Shown: positions 21,660 through 34,397 of the stretch, in pieces
Layout: each line of letters begins with the position of its first letter
Position numbering within the stretch: the stretch's first letter is position 1
Assembly (NCBI GenBank): GCA_903813345.2
Contig: CAIIXF020000012.1
Span: 7,279,615 to 7,339,614, forward strand
Length of the DNA: 60,000 nucleotides
Direction of reading: 5' to 3'
Origin: Owenia fusiformis
Lineage: Eukaryota > Annelida > Polychaeta > Sabellida > Oweniidae
Position numbers and translations under genes: made by a program
The notes under the pieces: model-generated
Databases searched by the model: none
Told to the model about the DNA's origin: nothing
Seen by the model: the letters and a program-made list of their open reading frames with translations, nothing else

Positions 21660-24600
21660 ATTATAGTGGGGCCAGTTAGCTGTTCAATTGCACTTGCTAT
21701 ATATAAAGCACCATTTTTTGACCAAAGTATCCTTAATACATATAGTTTTGATATCTAACGAAGTGGTGATGAAAAGTGCCCCCATTTAATAATAGCAGCC
21801 CTTGAAAATTTTGCATTTTTACATTGAGCCCCATGTTAATTTATCAATCTTCTAAAGACCCCCTGCAGAACAGTTCTAGAGTAATAAAGCCCATATTCCC
21901 AGTATGTTACAATTATATAATTATCTTCAAAATAAGAAGGGTTAAATTTTTTCTTTTACCTAGTTCCAAAGATATTGGCCTTTGGATTTTGGAAAATTCC
22001 CATTGACTGCCATTATAAACCACTATCAATATGGCTTTAATAAAATGTCATTTTCCCAAAAAGTTTACTATGGAATTTTCTGATATTGCAGATTTCTATA
22101 GTTAATATATTGATTTAAAAAAAATCAAACAGACACATTTCTAAAAATTTCTTAATTTCGAAATATTAAACTGTTAAGTTGCACACAAAACTACAAAAAA
22201 ACTATATTGAGCCCAATGTTAATTTAGCGATCTTCAAAGGACCCCCTGCAGAACAGTTCTAGAGCAATAAAGCCCATATTCCTAGTATGTTACAATAACA
22301 TGATTATCTTCAAAACAAGAGGGGTTAAATTTTTTCTTTTCGCTAGTTCCAAAGATATTGACGTTTGAATTTTGGAAAATCTCCATTGGCTGCCATTATA
22401 AACCGCTATCAATATGGCTTTAATAAAATGTCCTTTTCTCAAAAAGTTTACTATGGAATTTTCTGATATTGCAGATTTCTATAGTTAATATATTGACTTA
22501 GAAAAAATCAAACAGACACATTTCTAAAAATTTCTTAATTTCGAAATATTAAGCTGTTAAGTTGCACACGAAACTACAAAAAAACTATATTGAGCCCAAT
22601 GTTAATTTAGCGATCTTCAAAGGACCCCCTGCAGAACAGTTCTAGAGCAATAAAGCTCATATTCCTAGTATGTTACAATAACATGATTATCTTCAAAACA
22701 AGAGGGGTTAATTTTTTTCTTTTCGCTAGTTCCAAAGATATTGACATTTGAATTTTGGAAAATCTCCATTGGCTGCCATTATAAACCACTATCAACATGG
22801 CTTTACTAAAGTGTCCTTTTCTCAAAAAGTCCACTATGGAATTTTCTAATACTGCAGATTTATATTGTTAATGTATGGAATTTAAACAAATCAAATAGAC
22901 ACATTTCTAAAAAATTCTAATTTTTGAAATATTTAACCTATATTGAGCCCCATGTTAATTTATCAATCTTCAAATGACCGGCTGCAGAGCAGTTCTAGAG
23001 TAATAAAACCCATATTGCTGGTTTATTACAATAACATGATTATTTCCAAAACAAGAAGGGTTACATTTTTACTTTTGCCTAGTTTCCAAAGATATCGGCT
23101 TTTGAATTTTGGAAAATTCTTATTGACTGCCATTATATACCATTATCAAAATGGCTTTACTAAAATGTCATTTTCTCAAAGGATTCAAAGGATAATATTG
23201 CAGATTTCTATAGTTAATTTATTGACTTAAAAGTTAAAAGAATCAAACATGCACATTTCTGGAAATTTCTTTATTAAGCCGTTACGTTGCACACGAAACT
23301 ATAAAAAAAACTAATTGAGCCCAATGTTAATTTAGCGATCTTCAAAGGACCCCCTTCAGAACAGTTCTAGAGCAATGAAGCCCATATTCCTAGTATGTTA
23401 CAATAACATAATTGTCTTCAAAATAAGAAGGATTAAATTTTTTCTTTTTGGCTAGTTCCAAAGATATTGACGTTTGAATTTTGGAAAATCTCCATTGGCT
23501 GCCATTTTAAACCACTATAAATATGGCTTTACTAAAGTGTCAATTTCTCAAAAAGTTTACTATGAAATTTTCCAATATTGCAGATTTGCATTGTTAATAT
23601 ACTGAATTTAAAAAAAATCAAACAGAAACAATTCTAAAAACTGTTTACTTTTGAAATATTTAGCGGTTAAGTTGCACACAAAACCATAGAAAACATTTTA
23701 TAATAAATAATTTTAATCAATCTTCAAAAGACCCCCTTCAGAACAGTTCTAGAATAATAAACCCCATATTGCTATTGTGTTACAATAGCATGATTATCTT
23801 TAATATAAGAAGGGTCAAAACATTTTTCCTTGTCTAGTTCCAAAGATATTGGTGTTTGAATTTTGAAAATTTTCTATTGGCTGTCATCATAAACCGCTAT
23901 AAATATGCTTTTGATAAAAGTGTAAATCCTGTTTCTTTCAACTTTTTGCGGTCTTTGCTTTACGTGTTCTTCAAGATTACATACATTTTTTAATTCAATG
24001 AATTACTAAAATGTAATAAGTCTTGATTAGTCCCTGATAACTAAACTCATGTTATCATCACATCGTAAATGCTCAGAAAATGATTTAAATCACATATTTT
24101 GAAAATAAATATACGATACAATGTTTAAGACTTAATATCAGAAATTTACGCCCACACCATCCCCTTTCAAGTAAAATAGATATATTGATGTCTTTCAAGT
24201 TTGTAAACTTAATGTTGTTTTATTCATACTTAATTGTTTCAAAAGACAAAATAACTCCCTGTCAACATGTACAATGATTATTTCATTACAAATAGCAAAA
24301 ATCTTGCATCTTATAATTTTATTTATTTATGGAATGAACTCTTTCAAAGAAATCCATAGGCGAAATAAATTGAAGTCAGGTTATAAAAAAAATAAATATA
24401 GCGGAAAATAGCAGACATTTTCAATTGAACGGCCATATTGGAAATTCTCTCTCTAGCAGAGGTCTTACGGCTATTAGTGCTATAATGGCATAAGCCTAAA
24501 ACATTTTCCCAGTATTTCAGTAAGTTATCGCTTAATTCAATATATTTACCATAGAAATCTGCAATATTAGAAAATTCCATAGTTGACTTTTTGAGAAAAG

Positions 24601-25380
24601 GACACTTTAGTAAAGCCATATTGATAGCGGTTTATAATGGCAGCCAATGGGGATTTTCTAAAATTCAAATGGCAATATTTTTTGAACGAGGCAAAAGAAA
24701 AAATTAACTCTTCTTATTTTGAAGATAATCATATAATTGTAGCATACTAGGAATATGGGCTTTATTACTCTAGAACTGTTCTGCAGGGGGTCTTTTGAAG
24801 ATTGATAAATTAACATGGGGCTCAATACAGGTTTTCAATAGTTTCATGCGCAACTTAACAGCTAAGTATTTCAAAAATAAGAAATTTTTAGAAATGTGTC
24901 TGTTTGATTTTTTTAAATTCAATGTATCACCTATAGAAATCTGCAATATTAGAAAATTCCATAGTAAACTTTTTGAGAAATTGACACTTTAGTAAAGCCA
25001 TATTTATAGTAGTTTATAATGGCAGCCAATGGAGATTTTCCAAAATTCAAACGGCAATATCTTTTGAACTAGGCAAAAGAAAAATTTTAACCCTTCTCAT
25101 TTTGAAGATAATCATATAATTGTAACATACTGGGAATATGGGCTTTATTACATTAGAACTGTTCTGCAGGTTGTCTTTAGAAGATTGATAAATTAACATG
25201 GGGCTCAATGTAAATGTGCAAAATCTTTGAGGGCTGCTATTATCAACTGGGGCCACTTTTCAATACCACTTCGTTAGATATCAAATATATATGTATCAAT
25301 GATACTTCTGTCAAAAAATTGTGCTTTATATATAGCAAGTGCAATTCTAGGGTTTTATTGTCCTAACTGATCCCACTATT
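21660..25380. mobile_element. Composite foldback element, 3.7 kb, with arms built from about 380-bp tandem repeats
   Basis: The left outer end (ATAGTGGGGCCAGTTAG, then AATTGCACTTGCTATATATA) is mirrored at 25321-25380. Inside the left arm five direct copies of a unit begin near 21823, 22206, 22589, 22940 and 23312, and a partial sixth starts near 23705. Each carries TTAATTTATCAATCTTC-like sequence, then CCCCCTGCAGAACAGTTCTA and GGCTGCCATTATAAACC-like segments. Two inverted copies fill the right arm (25210 back to about 24440). The spacer of about 500 bp has no ORF of note and no transposase. Long TIRs with internal tandem repeats are the hallmark of foldback (FB-like) elements. Confidence 0.8.
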
Positions 25381-26179
25381 AATAAATGATAACAAGGGTG
25401 AGCCAAGATCTAGAATTGGGCGAGGGAAAAAAAAGTAAGTGAGGAAAATTCAGGCTAAATGAGGTACCTTGGAGCTCATTTCTACAGTTTTCGTTTAAAA
25501 ACATCTGAAAATTTTGGTAAGACAGTTCGACTGTACTTTACCTTATGTGGCTCATGCCTATGGATAATCTATGGTAACAGATATACAATAACATGTAGGA
25601 TTCTTAAAGGATGAGTGTCCATTAGACAACTCTTGCGAGCGTGGCTTTTTCTGAAGACATTCATCCTTTAAAAATGCACATGTTAATCCATGGGAGGAAT
25701 CATACATTGAAATTATTATAACACACTCGTTCCTAATGAAAGAGATCTTTTTAAAAAGTCGACAAGGCAAGGTCCTTTGAAAGTAAATGTCTGTACAGCA
25801 GTATGTAATCTACTAAGCAAATCAAAACCTTTCGAGGTCTTTTCTTGCCGATTGAAGATATTAGGATTTTTCAATATTCAAAATTTACTTTTTGCTTGTA
25901 GATGTAAATTAAAGTTTGGATCTGGGTCCATTCTTTGCCCTTTAACAGTCTAGTCTACAACTCCAAGAAATGTTTCAATTTGACACACTGATTCTCCATT
26001 GTTGTCGGAGATTGTTTTGTCTAGGTTTCCTAGGCGATGTATGCAATACTGACAATACTAAATATTTTGTAAATCCTGCTCAAAGATATTAATACCTATA
26101 TGAATAATGATAATATTGTGATTCAGGATTTACTGCTTATGTGTGCTTTGATGAAAAGTGTAATACTCTTGATTATATT

Positions 26180-26480
26180 TATATTTTTAAAAGTATGAAG
26201 AAATAAAAACTTCCAAAACTGGCATGAGAAATCAAAAAAATATTTTTACTTTTATTTTATATCTTTAAAAGTAGGAAGAATTAGAAACTTCCAAAACTGG
26301 CATGAGAAACTAAAAAAAAAATGTTTTCACTTTTATTTTATATTTTTAAAAGTATGAAGAAGAAAGAGAAACTTCCAAAACTGGCATGAGAAATTAAAAC
26401 TTTTATTTTATACTTTTAAAAGTACATGTATGAAGAAGAAATAGAAACGTCCAGAATTGGCATGAGAAATTTGGTTTAAA
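26180..26480. repeat. Tandem repeat, about 80-bp unit, four copies
   Basis: The unit contains AAGTATGAAGAAATAAAAAC, TTCCAAAACTGGCATGAGAA and TTTTTACTTTTATTTTATA. Unit lengths vary by indels in the A- and T-runs. Confidence 0.8.
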
Positions 26481-28465
26481 AACACACCAATAATCGTAAA
26501 TGAAGGCATGCATAAAAAAAGTAAGAATATATCAATTAACATACTCATTTTTATTGCATCATAGTAGTCACGTCCTATTCTTTATTCAAGTCTAGTATAT
26601 TTACATTTACATTTTTATACATTTGTGTTCTTAAAATACTATATACACTAGTGGACTGTACACTATTTGAAAATTACACTATATATTTACACTATTTACA
26701 CTGTGTTGATTTGTACAATTGAAGAATAGTGAAAATTGAAGCATACAGATTGTGTCAATCATATGAATAATATATGTCTTTAATATAACTGAATTTTGAC
26801 GTTTTAAATGTGCATTGTTTTGTAATTAAGTTACATTTATATTTGTGAAATATTTAGCTTTTAGATGTAAACTGAGGATTTTTTGAAAAAATCTGGTTCT
26901 GTATATAAGTGAAAAATGTGTGGGCTTCAGCTATATGAGAAAAATTTTGTTTAATGTATTTTTTTTACTCTGAAACATGTAAAGGTTGATAGGAAAATTT
27001 TGATTTGAGAATAATTTTGGACCTAGAAGGGTTAACAGGTTAGGTCCTGCCCTATTCTTGGTCATGAAAATGTTAAAATTTTAGATCCTATTTCTGGAAA
27101 TATTTGGACCCAGAAGGGTTAACAAGTTTGACCCCATTCCTGGTCATTATTCCCCTCACATTTTGAACATGTTAAAATTAACATGTTAAATTAACATGTA
27201 CTAATAGCTAATATATGAAATAAACTAAAAAACTAATTTGAGAAAATTATTAATTTCAATGCTGCATAGGTCAAAGTGATCAGTTTTTTAATTATTTATT
27301 TTAATTATTTATTTTAATTATATATATGATTTATAAAGAAGAGAGTAAAAATTGTGCTATTTTCCATAGGAAATATAAGTTTTGATGAATATACAATGTA
27401 TTAATAAATAAATAAATGTTTTTGTTAATTATCATTGGATTTTTTCAAGATGAGACAAATCTCATAAAAAATATTTTCATTAAAAAATCACTTAAATCTA
27501 TATTGTAGCATAGACCTACATACTTTTTAATTAATATGCTTAAAACTTCTTTTATATGTTTGAATTGTATTGCTAAGTCTCTATCTTGTTCATAAATTAG
27601 TATAAATCTAGGTTCTACAACCTATAAGCCAATGTGTAAGTTATCAAACATGTTATTTCAAACAAAAAACTTTGAAGAAAAGTGTTATATAAACTTCTAG
27701 AGTGAGCTCTACATGTATTTTGTTACTCTTTTTGTTCTCAATTTGGCATTTTTGTTGAAAATCTTTGCCTGTCTAATTTGTTGAAATTATCAAATCTACC
27801 AAATTTAAGCAGGCGCCAAATTAGGAACAAATACAGTAAGTTGTACAGGAAAAATTGCTGAATTTTTAAGAAATTGGTGAATTAGATTTTTTCTATGTTG
27901 CTAACATGAAATGCTAGGATTCATCAAAGCCAGCATGTTAATAAAGCCAGCATGTTAATAAAGTAAAATATCATATTAAGTATAGAAGTTGAAGTTTTAA
28001 AAAAAAGTTAATACCTTTTAAATTATTTCAAACTCAAACTCATACATGTCACGTGTCCTAAAACGAGGGAAATTATTTAGTTAATGTAAGATATAGATAA
28101 CATTTTTAATTGGTATTAAATGGTACATTTGTTTAAAAGGGATAAATCTGTTTTTTGTTTCCAATGTTGCTCATTTATTGATTTCATTAATGTAACATGG
28201 ATTATTCAAAATAACATTTCAATTTCAACTTGTATAAACTGTAAATATAAAACAAAGGTTTTAGAGGTACAGGTATGTTACATGTGTATATACATTGTAC
28301 ATATGTCGTTCACGGTTTAAAGTTTAGATTTGGGGACTTAGTATTTTTAATTTGTTACTTCTTTCAAACGAACAAAGGTTAGCCAAAAATCCCTAATATT
28401 ATTAATACATAAAATAGAAGATTAGTTCTTCCAAGAGTTGGGTTGACTTCTCAAGTGACATGTTA

Positions 28466-29185
28466 AAAAACATAACCTTGGCCTTTTTGGAATTCTTAAA
28501 GGAATGCTTAATATACAGCTTCAAGTTTTGTATATAGCCTTGGCCTTTTTGGAATTCTTAAGATACAGCTTCAATATTTGTATATAACCTCTGCCTTTTT
28601 TAGAATTCTTAAGATACAGCCTCAAGTTTTGTATATAACCTTGGCCTTTTGGAATTCTTAAAGGAATGCTTAAGATACAGCTTCAAGTTTTGTATATAGC
28701 CTTGGCCTTTTTGGAATTCTTAAGATACAGCTTCAATATTTGTATATAACCTCTGCCTTTTTTAGAATTCTTAAGATACAGCCTCAAGTTTTGTATATAA
28801 CCTTGGCCTTTTGGAATTCTTAAAGGAATGCTTAAGATACAGCTTCAAGTTTTGTATATAGCCTTGGCCTTTTTGGAATTCTTAAGATACAGCCTCAAGT
28901 TTTGTATATAACCTCTGCCTTTTTTGGATTTCTTAAGATACAGCTTCAATATTTGTATATAACCTCTGCCTTTTTTGGATTTCTTAAGATACAGCTTCAA
29001 TATTTGTATATAACCTCTGCCTTTTTTGGATTTCTTAAGATACAGCCTCAAGTTTTGTATATAGCCTTGGCCTTTTTGGAATTCTTAAGATACAGCTTCA
29101 ATATTTGTATATAACCTCTGCCTTTTTTGGATTTCTTAAGATACAGCCTCAAGTTTTGTATACAACCTCGGCCTTTTTGGCTTCT
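28466..29185. repeat. Tandem array of about 14 units carrying splice-donor-like junctions
   Basis: Read on the minus strand (the gene strand) each unit contains AAAAAGGCMRAGG(T/C)T then RTATACAAA and GCTGTATCTTAAGAA. The basic period is about 50 bp, and some units are lengthened by a 13-bp AAGGAATGCTTAA-type insert. A higher-order period of about 160 bp links 28480-28660 with 28640-28820. The unit nearest the exon (29160-29185) overlaps the open frame of the giant RIMBP exon. The array therefore either starts about 25 bases inside the intron or includes the exon border, depending on which donor is used. Confidence 0.85.
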
Positions 29186-29207
29186 TGGTCTGATCTACTG
29201 TATTTAC

Positions 29208-32200
29208 CGTATTATTCAATGGTGAGAGGATCTTTGCTGTGGTTTTTGCTGCCATTGAGTTTGGATCGATTCCCAATGATGGTTTATACACTTGCACCAT
29301 CCCACTTATGTTTTTGTCATAGTTTTCAGTACTTGTATTACTGACTGTTTGGCTCACAGCCTTTATGACTTCAGCCTCATGTTTTGATGATTTCAATGCT
29401 GGATCATTTTTTGCGAACTTAGGGTGGTTTGAGTCGTGCTTTTGTGAAGCATCAGGGCTAATTATTTGAACTTTTTTACCATTTCCTTTATCATCAGAAA
29501 TGTCTGGTTGAACATTTAGATGAGCCTTTCGGTCATTTGAATATCCATTATCATCATAGTTATCTGGGTTATTTGACCTTGATCTTGACCTCTGGTCTCT
29601 AGTTTGACCTTCTTGATAACCTCTGTCATCTTGATAATAATCCTCTCCTTTACGTCTTGACCTTGACCTATGACCCCTGGACTCTTCATCATAATAGGAC
29701 TCCCCTCCCCTGCTGCTTGATCTTGACCTTTGACCTCGACTATCATCATAATAAGGATCATCCTTATTTCTTGACCTTTGGCCTTCATTATGATATGGGT
29801 CACCACTTTTGCTATGTGACCTTGATCTTTGACCCTGTTCATTATCATATGGGTCCCCCATTCTACTGCTTGACCTTGATCTATGACCTTGCCCTTCTTC
29901 ATAATATGTATCTCCCCCTCTGCTACTTGACCTTGACCTCTGTCCTTTGACTTCCTCCTCATTATAAGGGTCACCTAATTTGTTTCTAGTCTTTGACCTT
30001 TGACTCTTGTAGTCATCATCATATTCATTTCCTTTTCTTCTTGACCTTGACCTTTGACCCTGATCATACTTCTCTTCACTATACTGATCTCTACCTCTAC
30101 TGGATGACCTTGAACCTTGACCTTGATTTTCATCATATTTTGATCTAGATTTTCTCTGTTGTGGTTCATATAAAGGTTCCCCTTGTAGATCAAATTTTGA
30201 ATCTTTCATTTTTCTGCTTAGACTTGGCGAATCAAAACATTGATCAGGATTCTGAGAGTCAAAATTATCATAATTTCTGGATCTTGACGAATCATATGAA
30301 TGATCACGTGACTTGCTTCCAGATCTTTTATCATAATATTCCAGTTCTCTTGGCTCTTGGTTCAAAGATCTACGACCTTTGAGAGAATCAAATGATTTCG
30401 AGGACTCATACGATTCATATGATTTTGGTGAATCATATGACTTTGGCGAATCATACGAGGAATCTTTATTATAATCTGTCTCATTATTCCGTACTCTTTT
30501 GGAAGTTGGTGAGTCATGTGAATATTCAGAATTGAAACCTTTGGAAGTTTTTGAGCCTGGGGAATCATACGACGAATCATGGAGCTCATCCGAAACGCGT
30601 CGATTTGATTTTGGTGAATAAAATGTATCATTTGTCAAGCCTGGTTGCTTTTTTGGTGATCCACTACTGGTTGACTCATCCTCAAATGTCTCCTTATTTC
30701 TCCCCTTTCCTGATCTCGCTCCTTTAGGAGACATGCTCACAGATTCATATTTCGCTTTTGTCTTTGGAGACATAGTATTGATCTCTTGCTCAGTATATTG
30801 TTCATATCTGCTCCCTGAAGGTGTAGTCTTTGGTGAAGGTGCTGCAATAGGGTTCCCAAATGCATCATATTGTCTCACCAAAGGAGGAGCATCCACCCTG
30901 ATAGGGTTACCATATTTGTCCAATTTTGTTTGAGGTTTGTATTGTTTATCAGAAGGGTCAGTCTTTTGATTGCTGTATCTATCATATTCATTTCCAATTT
31001 GTTTGATAGGATTACCATATTGATCATATTCTTGCTTGTTTCCCATTGGTTTGATTGGATTACCATATTGATCATATTCTTGCTTGTTATCAATTGGATT
31101 AATAGGATTACCATATTGATCATACTCTTGCTTGTTTCCCATTGGTTTGATTGGATTACCAAATTGATCATATTCTTGCTTGTTTCCCATTGGTTTGATT
31201 GGATTAACAACTGATTTGATTGGATTACCAAATTGATCATATTCTTGCTTGTTTCCCATTGGTTTGATAGGATTACCATACTGATCAAATTTTTGCTTGT
31301 TACCCATTGGTTTGATTGGATTAACAACTGATTTGATTGGATTACCAAATTGATCATAATCTTGCTTGTTTCCCATTGGTTTGTTTGGATTACCAAATTG
31401 ATCATATTCTTGCTTGTTTCCCATTGATTTTATTGGATTACCAAATTGATCATATTCTTGCTTGTTTCCCATTGGTTTGATAGGATTACCATATTGATCA
31501 TAATCTTGCTTGTTTCCCATTGGTTTGTTTGGATTACCAAATTGATCATATTCTTGCTTGTTTCCCATTGATTTTATTGGATTACCAAATTGATCATATT
31601 CTTGCTTGTTTCCCATTGGTTTGATTGGATTACCAAATTGATCATATTCTTGCTTGTTTTCCATTGATTTGATAGGATTACCATATTGATCATATTCTTG
31701 CTTGTTTCCTATTGGTTTGATTGGATTACCAAATTGATCATATTCTTGCTCGTTTCCCATTGGTTTGATTGGATTACCATATTGATCATATACTTGCTTG
31801 TTTCCCATTGGTTTGATTGGATTACCAAATTGATCATATTCTTGCTTGTTTCCCATTGGTTTGATTGGATTGCCAAATTGATCATATTCTTGCTTGTTTC
31901 CCATTGGTTTGATTGGATTACCAAATTGATCATATTCTTGCTTGTTTCCCATTGGTTTGATTGGATTGCCAAATTGATCATATTCTTGCTTGTTTCCCAT
32001 TGATTTGATTGGATTACCTAATTCTTGCTTGTTTCCTATTGGTTTGACAGGATCACCAAATTCATCATAAGGCAATTGATTGGTGGATTTATTGCTTTTA
32101 GATGGAGATTTGGAAGAAGTTTCAGAAATAGGGTTTCCAAACAAATCATAGAGTGGCTTATTTTGTTCAGTGTTTGAATGTTTTGGCGAGTCGTAATTTC

Positions 32201-32888
32201 TTGAGCTGTTTTTTGATTGTCTCTCTTTGTCAAAACTAGACTGATTGATATTGCTTTTGGGATTAAGACCTTCATTTGACTTTTGTTTTTTACCTTGAGC
32301 TTTTTGATCATTGATAACAGAATTAGTTTTGGGTGACTCGGTGTAGGAATCATTTGAATCTGATTGGCCGTTGCCTCTTTGGCGTACTTGATCAGGGTGA
32401 TAAGTCTGTTTATATAGTTCTGATTTCGTTAAGAAATCTTTAGGAGCTGCATTGTTCGAATATAAATCATTTTGTCCCGATTTGACATCAGATTTGCTAC
32501 GATTTTGAGGTAATTGTCTAGCATGCCTTGGCTTAGAACTAGATTTGCTATTAACAGTTTTACTATCACATTTACTGTCAAATGCATACAAGTCATTTGT
32601 TTGCCCATCCCCACTGTTACCACCACCAGTTATAGAAGTATTCCTAACCTGGGGATCGGCCTCTAATTTCTCCGTCAATGGTGCTGATATAATCGGCATA
32701 CTATCCCGGGATCGCGATGATGAAAACAAACTTCCCACATCTAGATCTTCCTCACTAGGTGGCAGTTCTTCAAGAAAGTTTGATGGAACGAGCCCACGTT
32801 GGCCTTTCATCTCACCCATGAAGAAACCATCTTCATCCATTTCGCCAAAAACGAGAATGTGTTCGCCAGCTCTGAATGATAGCTCCAC
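29208..32888 (-). CDS. RIMBP: RIM-binding protein, giant exon: rest of SH3-III plus repetitive disordered tail
   Basis: A 3,681-base minus-strand exon. It opens [20 protein letters not shown] with [19 protein letters not shown], which completes the third SH3 domain begun in the previous exon; [13 protein letters not shown] is a RIMBP signature. This domain binds PxxP motifs of RIM and voltage-gated calcium channels in known RIMBPs. Residues about 50-270 are Ser/Asn/Lys-rich. About 270-635 is a tandem array of roughly 20 copies of [16 protein letters not shown]. About 760-880 is rich in YDSPKS motifs, and about 915-1110 has [11 protein letters not shown](D/G)xYYxEE repeats. The acceptor is CTAATATAG before 32888. 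The start is not a Met but a spliced GTG codon. Two donors are possible: ACG|GTAAAT at 29208 (phase 0, preferred) or GAG|GTTGTA at 29167 (phase 2). Confidence 0.88.
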
Positions 32889-33516
32889 CTATATTAGAAG
32901 CCCGACCACACACTGTTAGAACATGCATCACAACTTGGGGGTGGGGGTGTAGGTTTGAGGGAAAATGGACCACTTCAATGAGATACATGTTAATATATAC
33001 ATGTATAAGCATATAGCTTAATGCCAGAATCGAGCCCTTATTCCATTTAGACTGAACATGTATGTTGAAGTGATCCACTGCATTGTATTTATTCAAGATT
33101 ACTAATGAGGTAAATAGAAAACATTAATAACAAATTAATTTGGGATTTACACAATTTTATCTGGGATTCACCGCTAGTTAGTTGAATATTATAAAAGAAA
33201 TATTAGGAATATTAAAATTAGTGCTTTGTGGATATAGCATATATTATTTTGAATTTACACAATACTATCTGGAATCTTTGTTAGTTAAATGTAATGTTAT
33301 AATGCAAAAAATATTTGGTTAATTTAAAGATGGCAGCATCGTATGCACCATTCCTCATTGAGGAATAATGTGTTTAATTTTCTGTTTTGCAATTTCAATT
33401 TGAGTGACTTCAAGCCTGTTCACCTTTTTTCTTGCTAATTCCACTCTCTCCAACATGACACAGTCATAAGACACAATCATAAGACACAGTCATGAGACAC
33501 TGATTTCAATTCTTAC

Positions 33517-34397
33517 CTCTGCATCAACATTAGGTGATAATTCCTGGGGGTCATAATCATACAAGGCGATCATTTTTCTGGGGGGATCTTCTGTGGGGAT
33601 AGGGGGAATCCCATTTTGATTCCTATCCCTAGGGCTGTCCTTATATGGAGATTTGTTGTAGCTTCGTTCCCGGGAAGGATCACGTGAACGATCCTTGTAC
33701 TGTCTATTACTTCCCATGCTCCTTTCACTGTCTGGACTGTATACTTGTCTACTGGGACTATCTCGATGTCTAGTACCCGACCCATCACGATACCGATTAG
33801 AGCTATCCCGATCCCGATGCCTACTACTCGGGCTATCCCTATGCCTGCTTGGGCTATCTAAGTTCCTACTTGGACTATCACGGTGTCTAGTCTGCCCATC
33901 GCGATGATGGGAAGGACTATCCCGATGTCTATTTGGACTATCCCGATGTCTATTTGGGCTATCCTGATGTCTATTTGGGCTATCACGATGTCTATTTGGA
34001 CTATCACGATATCTATCAGGGCTATCTATATTCCTACTAGGGCTATCCCTATGTGACTGCTGCCTAAGAGGCTCATCAGGATTTCTGTCTCTATGTCGAC
34101 TAGGGCTATCAAGATTTCGATTAGGGCTATCGCGGCGGTGACTAGGACTATCGACATGCCGCGTTGGGCTATCCATAGGGCCCCGGTTGGGAGCACCTCT
34201 GGGATGATATTGTTCATCGCGTTGTTGGCCCCTGGGGCTATCTCTGTGCCCCCTAGGAGAGACCACAGGACTGCCTTTTGAGCCTCGTTCTTTGGATTGT
34301 CTGTTACCATGGTAACTAGGATCATTGTATCGGGCATCGTCATGGTTACTGCGTGTATTGTCATACCTTTGGTTGTTTATAGCACCATCTTTATAAC
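33517..34397 (-). CDS. RIMBP: RIM-binding protein, exon with RHRDSP repeats and start of SH3-III
   Basis: An 881-base minus-strand exon. It begins (G)YKDGAINNQRYDNTRSNHDD. A central section of about 200 residues is dominated by variants of RHRDSPNR/RHRDSPSR, forming an Arg/Ser/Asp-rich low-complexity linker. It ends with GIPPIPTEDPPRKMIALYDY, DPQELSPNVDAE, the first strand and RT-loop of SH3-III (compare ALYDYDP, the classic SH3 opening). The acceptor is TATTTTCAG before 34397, starting in phase 1. The donor is GCAGAG|GTAAGA at 33517/33516, phase 0, joining exactly to VELSF of the next exon inside the SH3 fold. Vertebrate RIMBPs have a shorter spacing between SH3-II and SH3-III, so this linker looks expanded. 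Confidence 0.92.

Larger units (their letters stand above)
17634..29207 (-). other. Last RIMBP intron, 11.6 kb
   Basis: No further exon was recognised. The intron holds the 24/25-bp minisatellite, small TIR elements, the composite foldback element, an approximately 80-bp tandem repeat and the 28.5-29.2 kb array, all listed separately. 17640-18500, 18750-19700, 20640-21470, 25390-26180 and 26490-28460 are AT-rich with no feature I can name, apart from an ATTATTTATTTTA simple repeat near 27285-27320 and a weak inverted repeat (TTAAAGGATGA) near 25605-25675. Confidence 0.55.

Noticed and set aside
30870-32003. Plus-strand ORFs ([16 protein letters not shown]-type repeats) opposite the 16-residue repeat
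   Set aside because: They are antisense shadows of the RIMBP coding repeat, without independent support.
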